Source: a virus
Direction: 5' to 3' (one strand)
IMG/VR virus record: IMGVR_UViG_3300031873_000019
Span: 1 to 34,837 of that record
Length of the DNA: 34,837 nt
Shown: positions 30,656-34,837 of the stretch, one piece after another
Numbering within the stretch: position 1 is the stretch's first letter
Layout of the letters: every line of letters starts with the position of its first letter
Translations under genes and position numbers: made by a program
Notes under the pieces: generated by a model
The model's input: the letters and a program-made list of their open reading frames with translations, nothing else
Told to the model about the DNA's origin: nothing
The model's database searches: none

Positions 30656-30877
30656 ATGATTATTGACGAACTAAGAGAGATGGCGCAGAAGATATTCATG
30701 ATCGGAGGAAAGGTGTCCGAAATCATCATTGACGAGTCCGGTTGGAGCCGACTGATCTCCGAAGTAGATGAACGTGATTTGTCTCTCGCCACAAAGAGCA
30801 ACGGAGACACTCTCATCACCGAGGTAACGATCATGACATGCAGCGGACCCGTGAAGATAAGGAAAAAGGGATCGTGA
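30656..30877 (+). CDS. Small accessory protein of unknown function
   Basis: The 73-residue protein starts at ATG 30656 behind AAAGGGAGTGAAGTC. It has an N-terminal amphipathic helix, then beta strands (KVSEIIIDESGW, TLITEVTIMTC) and a basic end (KIRKKGS). No family is recognised. It overlaps the next gene by TGATG. Confidence 0.68.
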   Translation: MIIDELREMAQKIFMIGGKVSEIIIDESGWSRLISEVDERDLSLATKSNGDTLITEVTIMTCSGPVKIRKKGS

Positions 30878-31263
30878 TGCAAAGCGTTTTGGATCGAAAC
30901 AATAAGACACACGATGTCCTCTACTCCGAGACATGGGAGGAGGACGGTATCCGATACGACATCAAGCAGCTTCGGATACGAGGTATCGATGCTTATGTCA
31001 AACCTTTTGCTGGTTTGTTGACAAATACCATGAAGAGAGGCCATTTTGTGGCGTATCTCACGACAGACCGTCCCATCGAGAAGGGACTCGAAGACGCTCC
31101 GGTCAACGGCGGAATCACGTTTGACATGAACTCAGAGAATGGGAATCGGACCATCGGATTTGACTTCGCCCATTACTTCAATGAACTACACGAACCAAGC
31201 CTCAAGGAGATAAGGGGAGAGCTTGAGGCCCTTCGGCATTATCTGTTCGGGGAAACACCATGA
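30877..31263 (+). CDS. Small protein of unknown function
   Basis: The 128-residue protein starts at ATG 30877 behind GGAAAAAGGG. It is mixed alpha/beta with many aromatic residues (YFNELHE at the end, HDVLYSETW at the start). It is coupled by ATGA to the paralogue at 31260. No catalytic motif is seen. Confidence 0.68.
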   Translation: MQSVLDRNNKTHDVLYSETWEEDGIRYDIKQLRIRGIDAYVKPFAGLLTNTMKRGHFVAYLTTDRPIEKGLEDAPVNGGITFDMNSENGNRTIGFDFAHYFNELHEPSLKEIRGELEALRHYLFGETP

Positions 31264-31490
31264 CGCCAGAGCACCTATCCCTATGGGTGATCTACGATAA
31301 CCCCCGTGACCATCCAGGCAAGTTTGTGGTCCGGGAGCAACGGGTGTTGGGCGGCGGTAGGATCTGGCTCTCCCCCGTATGCGAGCTAGCGCGAGACCTC
31401 CAGGAGGCCCGGGAGAAGCTCCCGGCGGGGCTTTATCCCCTCGGCCGCCAAGAGGGAGACGACCCGGCGATCGCCGAGGTCTGGGTGTGA
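31260..31490 (+). CDS. Small accessory protein, paralogue of the gene at 29911
   Basis: The 76-residue protein is the second copy of the SLWVIY...EGDDPAIAEVW family, with 58 of 71 positions equal to the copy at 29911. The copies have drifted mostly by conservative changes, which argues that both are under selection. The gene ends just before a good terminator. Confidence 0.72.
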   Translation: MTPEHLSLWVIYDNPRDHPGKFVVREQRVLGGGRIWLSPVCELARDLQEAREKLPAGLYPLGRQEGDDPAIAEVWV

Positions 31491-31500
31491 TCACAATGTA

Positions 31501-31580
31501 CCGGCCCGGGAACAAATGCAACACAGGTTCCGATCCAAAAGCGAGTGGCCTTTCGTTTCCCCCGGGCCGGATTCTTTTTT
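31501..31580 (+). terminator. Terminator-like stem with T-run
   Basis: CCGGCCCGGG (31501-31510) and CCCGGGCCGG (31561-31570) form a perfect 10-bp G+C stem and are followed by ATTCTTTTTT (31571-31580). The loop of 50 bases is long, and it contains the TTTCGTTTCC stretch. A Rho-independent terminator after the second paralogue is plausible. The left arm belongs to the duplicated segment. Confidence 0.6.
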
Positions 31581-31593
31581 AAGGCGGTGAGCC

Positions 31594-31824
31594 ATGATTA
31601 AAGAGATGAAATTCACAGATCTCGCCCCTGTCCTCAGGACGATATCCTACTTGTCGCGATTGCTTAACGATTCTATTCGGTATGGCAATGTAAATCCGAA
31701 AGTTGATATTGCGCTCCTCCGTGACTGTGGGCCCTGGGAGACGCTCCCAGGGAAGGCAAAGGATGCATTCGCCGTGTACGTGATAAAGCATTTGATTGAC
31801 ATAGACTATTTTCAAGGAGGTTGA
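31594..31824 (+). CDS. Small helical protein, first of a tandem pair
   Basis: The 76-residue protein starts at ATG 31594 behind AAGGCGGTGAGCC. It shares with the next gene the pattern DIALLRDCGPWETLPGKAKD and a helical C-terminal part. The pair arose by tandem duplication, and even the leaders are alike (AAGGCGGTGAGCC and AAGGAGGTTGAGCC). No function is recognised. Confidence 0.72.
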   Translation: MIKEMKFTDLAPVLRTISYLSRLLNDSIRYGNVNPKVDIALLRDCGPWETLPGKAKDAFAVYVIKHLIDIDYFQGG

Positions 31825-31827
31825 GCC

Positions 31828-32118
31828 ATGGTGAAGATCAGGCATGTGGACATTGCCCCGATTCTCGCGACCATATCCAACGCATCTCGATTGCTTCACG
31901 CGAAGATCCGCCAGGGGCGGACGAAGGACCTACCCTATTGCGTCGACTATGCGCTCCTCCAGTACCGCCAGCCATGGGAGATGCTCCCGGGGAAGGCGAA
32001 GGATGCCTTTACCGTTTTCGTCATGCAGTATGTGATGGGCATGTCCTTTCAAGAGGAAGAGCAGGAGCTCCTCGACGAGGGCAAGAAAGAGGGCGCCGGA
32101 TCTTCCCCCGCCCCTTGA
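31828..32118 (+). CDS. Small helical protein, second of a tandem pair
   Basis: The 96-residue protein is the paralogue of the product at 31594: DYALLQYRQPWEMLPGKAKD corresponds to its neighbour's segment, with the same LPGKAKDAF core. It has an added acidic C-terminal tail (EEEEQELLDEGKK-type, then GAGSSPAP) lacking in the first copy. No function is recognised. Confidence 0.72.
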   Translation: MVKIRHVDIAPILATISNASRLLHAKIRQGRTKDLPYCVDYALLQYRQPWEMLPGKAKDAFTVFVMQYVMGMSFQEEEQELLDEGKKEGAGSSPAP

Positions 32119-32120
32119 TG

Positions 32121-32135
32121 CGAAAACGTGTACGT
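32121..32135 (-). promoter_or_regulatory. Copy of the shared intergenic motif
   Basis: On the minus strand ACGTACACGTTTTCG (32135 to 32121) matches the motif AGGTAYACGWTWW found at 1649, 25987 and (minus) 24092. The gap 32119-32197 also has AAACGT/ACGTTT arms (32124-32129 and 32140-32145). It lies upstream of the acetyltransferase gene. Confidence 0.4.
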
Positions 32136-32197
32136 TGCAAACGTTTCCAAGACGTGAGAGATCTGGATCAATGACATGAGAAAGGCGGTGACGTGCC

Positions 32198-32719
32198 TTG
32201 CCAAGTGGCCTCCCGATTGCGATCCGAAAAGCCGAGGAATCGGACCTGTCTTTCGTCATCGCCTCCTGGTCCGATTCCCTCCTCGGTCACTCCCCGGAAA
32301 TACGCGCATGGCTGGGAAAAGAGGACACGGAGCTATCGAGAGAGCTCGCCCGCGGGTACAGGAGAAAGATTGCCGCCGTCCTCCCGGAGTCCGAGACGTG
32401 GGTCACGAGCCATCGCTCCGAGCCCGCTATCCTGTACGGCTTTGTCGTCACCGGACGCGGCAGGACGACAACAGAGAAGATCGTTCACTACCTGTTTGTG
32501 AAGGAGTCATTCCGGCACCTGGGGCTCGCGCGAGGCCTTCTGGAAGCCGCGGGAGCCGGGTCTTCAAGCAGCATCATCACCACCCATTGGACACGCGCCT
32601 GTGAGGCCTACGATGATCATAGGCCCGGGTTTCTCTTGTACCGACCAAGCCTTTTCAGGGCTTGCCATTGGAGACGCCACCATGAGACCGATAGTGCTCA
32701 AAGAAGTGAGATTGCGTGA
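32198..32719 (+). CDS. GNAT-family acetyltransferase
   Basis: The 173-residue protein has IRKAEESDLSFVIASWSDSL at the start, VHYLFVKESFRHLGLARGLL in the middle (the R-x-x-G-x-A acetyl-CoA loop as RHLGLA) and a C-terminal LLYRPSLF. This matches a GNAT subfamily common in phages near structural genes, whose members end in a similar N/R-P-x-L motif. The substrate is unknown. The first usable start is TTG 32198, behind AAAGGCGGTGA at long distance, so the N-terminus is uncertain. It overlaps the next gene by 38 bases. Confidence 0.72.
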   Translation: MPSGLPIAIRKAEESDLSFVIASWSDSLLGHSPEIRAWLGKEDTELSRELARGYRRKIAAVLPESETWVTSHRSEPAILYGFVVTGRGRTTTEKIVHYLFVKESFRHLGLARGLLEAAGAGSSSSIITTHWTRACEAYDDHRPGFLLYRPSLFRACHWRRHHETDSAQRSEIA

Positions 32720-33338
32720 ATCCTTCCCTGTCACGGGTATCCAGCCAGACAAGGGCCCTTTCGACGCAGAAAAGCACGGGCTCCGAATGTACCTTTTCGG
32801 AGACTACCTTTTCTTCGAGGTCTCCGACCCGGCGAATCCCAAGCCACCGAGGCCGGAGGGCGCTCCGCTACAGCAGGTGGTACCCGCGACCCTGGCTCAG
32901 GTCATGACGCCTGCGGATCACATCCAGCTCGAGCACCTGGTCGGGGACTACGAGCTCGGCCAGAGCGACGAGAAGACCGATCGATTCCCAGGCCCTCCAG
33001 AGCCCATCCAGGGCTCCGGAGGACGGGATGAGCGCCCTGGTGTGCCCCCCGTGGCCGAGCCACCTCCTGGCCAGGCGGAGCCCCTCCAGGAGGCCGGCGT
33101 CAAGGCGGCTCCTGACGCAACCCATGTCGACGTTGTCAGGGTGGAGCTCAGCCCCGAGGCCCAGGCCAAGGAGGCGGAGGAGGTCAAGGAGACCGAGGCC
33201 TGGATCGCAGACCCCCGCCAGATAGACATCGAGAAGGTGGTCCATCCTCACCCGGACACTATCCCGGAGCAAAAGCCGGAGGTGGAGCAGGAGCAGGAGC
33301 ACGAGCCGGAGCGGAAGCACAAGAAGCACAAGAAATGA
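32682..33338 (+). CDS. Protein with acidic, Pro-rich tail of unknown function
   Basis: The 218-residue protein starts at ATG 32682 with TTGGAGA upstream. The first 90 residues form a small domain (LRMYLFGDYLFFEVSD). The rest is disordered: Pro-rich (PPRPEG, PPPGQAEP), then Glu/Gln repeats (EVEQEQEHEPERKHKK) and a Lys/His end. Position between the acetyltransferase and late-regulator genes gives no clear role. Confidence 0.68.
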   Translation: MRPIVLKEVRLRESFPVTGIQPDKGPFDAEKHGLRMYLFGDYLFFEVSDPANPKPPRPEGAPLQQVVPATLAQVMTPADHIQLEHLVGDYELGQSDEKTDRFPGPPEPIQGSGGRDERPGVPPVAEPPPGQAEPLQEAGVKAAPDATHVDVVRVELSPEAQAKEAEEVKETEAWIADPRQIDIEKVVHPHPDTIPEQKPEVEQEQEHEPERKHKKHKK

Positions 33339-33553
33339 CGGCCCACAAGTACACGCTCAAGGTCGTCGCCATAGACCTTGGAGACAAGCTAGAGCTCGGC
33401 CTCGAGGTCGACGGCTCCGCGGTTGGAGTGCTCCGTCTCCCCAAGGCTCCGGCGGCTCTCCTCGTCCGGGCGCTCCGGCACGGGGCGAAGCAGATCCAGA
33501 CACCCATCGACGTCGAGGTCGAGCTCGTCGAGCACCCGGAGACTACTCCGTGA
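33335..33553 (+). CDS. Small beta-rich protein
   Basis: The 72-residue protein overlaps the previous gene by ATGA and shares GTGA with the next. It reads as strand-helix-strand (YTLKVVAIDLGDKLELGLEVDG is its opening beta part, kept short here: KVVAIDLGDKLELGL). The helix APAALLVRALRHGAKQ follows. No motif of known function is seen. Confidence 0.7.
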   Translation: MTAHKYTLKVVAIDLGDKLELGLEVDGSAVGVLRLPKAPAALLVRALRHGAKQIQTPIDVEVELVEHPETTP

Positions 33554-34404
33554 GCGACGAGTCACTCACTTGGAATCCCTTTGCCGCCCCAATCGAGGAG
33601 GCCAGGTCCAGGGCAATCGACGACAAGAAGGCGAGGATGATTCTCGAGCTCTCCCGGGTCGCGGCCGTCCGTGCCATCAAGCGGAGTGGCTTCGAGTGGC
33701 GGATCGACCTCGATGATCTCAAGGATGTAGCCTCCGGATGCGCGCTCCTCGCGCTCGAGGCCGAGCTCCGAGGCCGTCCGTACAGTTGGAAGCTCTACAG
33801 GCTCGCGGCCATGACCTCCCTCTTTTCGCTCATCGGGAGGCCCACGACGGGCGCGAATAAGCCGACTCAGTATGGCAAGATAAACGGGACCCTCGGTCGA
33901 GTCTCGCTCGAAGACGTGAGCCTCTCCACTTCGGCCTCCGATCCATTTGTCGCGATCGCATTGCGAAGATTGCCACAGCTCTGGTCGAGGCTCACCGAGC
34001 GCCAGGCGGAGGCCTTCGTCGCATACATCCGGGGAGACGATCTATTCGAGGTGAAGGACGAAAAGAAGAGCTGGTCGATGCGAAATAACTTAAACCTCGC
34101 TCTCCAGAAGCTCCGAGGTCGCGGGACGGAGGACATCGGGCGCGAACAGGAGCGCAAGCCCTCCTGTGGCTCGGGCTCCGATAGATGCCCGGACTGCCAT
34201 AAGCGAGGATCGTTTTTTGTCTGTCTCCGATTCGGACTTCACCTGATGTGGCAAAACAAGAAGATTCAAAGGCTCGTCAGGTGTGACCGTTGCATCGACG
34301 AGCTTGGAAAGCGGAAGCCATGGCATCGGCCATCTACACGTGTCCCTTTTTTTGCTGGGGATGATGGAAAAGCCATTAACTGCCAGACCGACAGGACAGC
34401 TTAA
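33550..34404 (+). CDS. Sigma-factor-like protein with C-terminal zinc ribbon (putative late regulator)
   Basis: The 284-residue protein starts at GTG 33550 by overlap. Residues about 26-75 (ILELSRVAAVRAIKR, then LDDLKDVASGCALLALEAEL) resemble a sigma region 2 helix pair, and 148-190 (LTERQAEAFVAYIRGDD, then WSMRNNLNLALQKLRG) resemble a sigma region 4 helix-turn-helix. The C-terminus has CPDC (213-216) and CDRC (245-248), a zinc ribbon not usual in sigma factors. It lies just before the promoter region of the terminase. A role in late transcription is inferred. Typical extracytoplasmic sigmas are shorter, about 170-200 residues. Confidence 0.55.
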   Translation: MSDESLTWNPFAAPIEEARSRAIDDKKARMILELSRVAAVRAIKRSGFEWRIDLDDLKDVASGCALLALEAELRGRPYSWKLYRLAAMTSLFSLIGRPTTGANKPTQYGKINGTLGRVSLEDVSLSTSASDPFVAIALRRLPQLWSRLTERQAEAFVAYIRGDDLFEVKDEKKSWSMRNNLNLALQKLRGRGTEDIGREQERKPSCGSGSDRCPDCHKRGSFFVCLRFGLHLMWQNKKIQRLVRCDRCIDELGKRKPWHRPSTRVPFFAGDDGKAINCQTDRTA

Positions 34405-34435
34405 TGGGGGCTGCCCCGCCTACATCATCATCCCC
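34357..34435. other. Long-range inverted repeat before the terminase
   Basis: GGGGATGATG (34357-34366) pairs with CATCATCCCC (34426-34435) around a 59-base interval that has a second GGGG/CCCC hairpin (34406-34416). The left arm lies in the end of the sigma-like gene. The structure may separate the accessory operon from the late operon as a terminator or act as an operator. Confidence 0.45.
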
Positions 34436-34457
34436 GGCACTTTCCCCTACCCTGTGG

Positions 34458-34463
34458 TAAAAT
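34458..34463 (+). promoter_or_regulatory. Extended -10 for the late operon
   Basis: TGGTAAAAT (34455-34463) gives a TG-extended -10 with TAAAAT at 34458-34463 and no clear -35. It is only seven bases before ATG 34471, so the transcript would begin at or next to the start codon. It is the most likely promoter of the packaging and head genes and may need the regulator encoded just upstream. Confidence 0.4.
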
Positions 34464-34470
34464 AAATCCC

Positions 34471-34837
34471 ATGAGCAAGAAAAAGGGCCCAGGTAGGCCT
34501 ACGAAGTATAGCAAGAAGATTGCCGCGGAGATCTGTCGGCTCATCGCCAAAGAGCGGATGTGGCTATACGAGGCGGCCGAGAAGGTGGGGGTCCATGAGC
34601 ACACGATTATGAATTGGGAAAAGAAGAATCCGGAATTTTTGGATGCATTAAAAGGCGCTCTGGAGCGAAAAATCGCGCGATGCCTCCGCCTCATCGAGGA
34701 GGCCTCGGATCTCCCGGTGGGCGCAAAGAATTGGCAGGCCGCGGCGTGGATCTGCGAGAGGACCTATCCCGAGCGCTTCTCTCTTACCCATCGGGTGGAC
34801 CTGAAGGGCGACATGAAGCAACGGATGACTCTGGAGC
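34471..34837 (+). CDS. terS: Terminase small subunit, N-terminal part (continues at 1)
   Basis: The gene starts at ATG 34471 and runs off the window, continuing at base 1 to stop at 186; the joined protein has 141 residues. The N-terminus KKGPGRPTKYSKKIAAEICR and the following helix-turn-helix (YEAAEKVGVHEHTIMNWEKK, about residues 33-52) are typical of small terminases that recognise the packaging site. No Shine-Dalgarno sequence precedes the ATG, in contrast to nearly all other genes here, so translation may be leaderless. It joins terL by overlap. Confidence 0.82.
   Translation, partial: MSKKKGPGRPTKYSKKIAAEICRLIAKERMWLYEAAEKVGVHEHTIMNWEKKNPEFLDALKGALERKIARCLRLIEEASDLPVGAKNWQAAAWICERTYPERFSLTHRVDLKGDMKQRMTLE
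34711..34837. repeat. Terminal overlap, copy 2
   Basis: This is the second copy of the 127-base overlap described for bases 1-127. Removing one copy leaves a unique length of about 34,710 bases. The copy lies inside the terminase small-subunit gene. Confidence 0.95.

Overview
The window reads as one complete temperate bacteriophage genome of about 34.7 kb, opened inside its terminase small-subunit gene. Bases 34711-34837 repeat bases 1-127 exactly, so the contig closes into a circle of about 34,710 bp. The overlap length of 127 is a common assembler k-mer size, so it probably shows circularity rather than a biological terminal repeat. The order terminase, portal, scaffold, major capsid, adaptor, large nozzle-like tail protein, three ejection-type proteins, with no tape measure or sheath, points to a short-tailed (podovirus, P22-like architecture) phage. 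A tyrosine integrase next to the 3' half of a tRNA-Ala(CGC) gene shows that it can integrate. Lipobox and signal-peptide proteins and a candidate two-membrane spanin suggest a Gram-negative host. The base composition is GC-rich; the host cannot be named from the sequence.

Region 1 (34471 through the junction to 17690, + strand) is packaging, head, tail and DNA-ejection genes, many joined by ATGA or TGATG overlaps. Region 2 (17704-20620) is an unusual cassette: a membrane-anchored small protein, a three-jelly-roll lectin-like protein with a Sec signal peptide, and a Cys-rich protein with a lipobox. Region 3 (20620-22670) is lysis: an M23 peptidase, a holin-like protein, two membrane/coiled-coil proteins and a candidate unimolecular spanin. 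Region 4 (22680-28430) is the early and lysogeny part: a near-consensus promoter over a palindromic operator, small genes, a structured non-coding stretch with tandem repeats, a leftward Cys-rich lipoprotein gene (the only convincing minus-strand gene), a recombination or replication protein of uncertain family, small DNA-binding proteins, a replication initiator with an origin-like iteron array inside its own reading frame, and the integrase with attP. Region 5 (28630-34404) holds small accessory genes with two pairs of paralogues, Zn-finger proteins, a GNAT acetyltransferase and, just before the terminase, a sigma-like protein with a C-terminal zinc ribbon that could switch on the late operon.

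No classical CI/Cro-type repressor is recognisable. A motif of the form AGGTAYACGWTWW recurs in four intergenic gaps and may be an operator set. All names rest on reading the sequence and on motif memory; no search was run.
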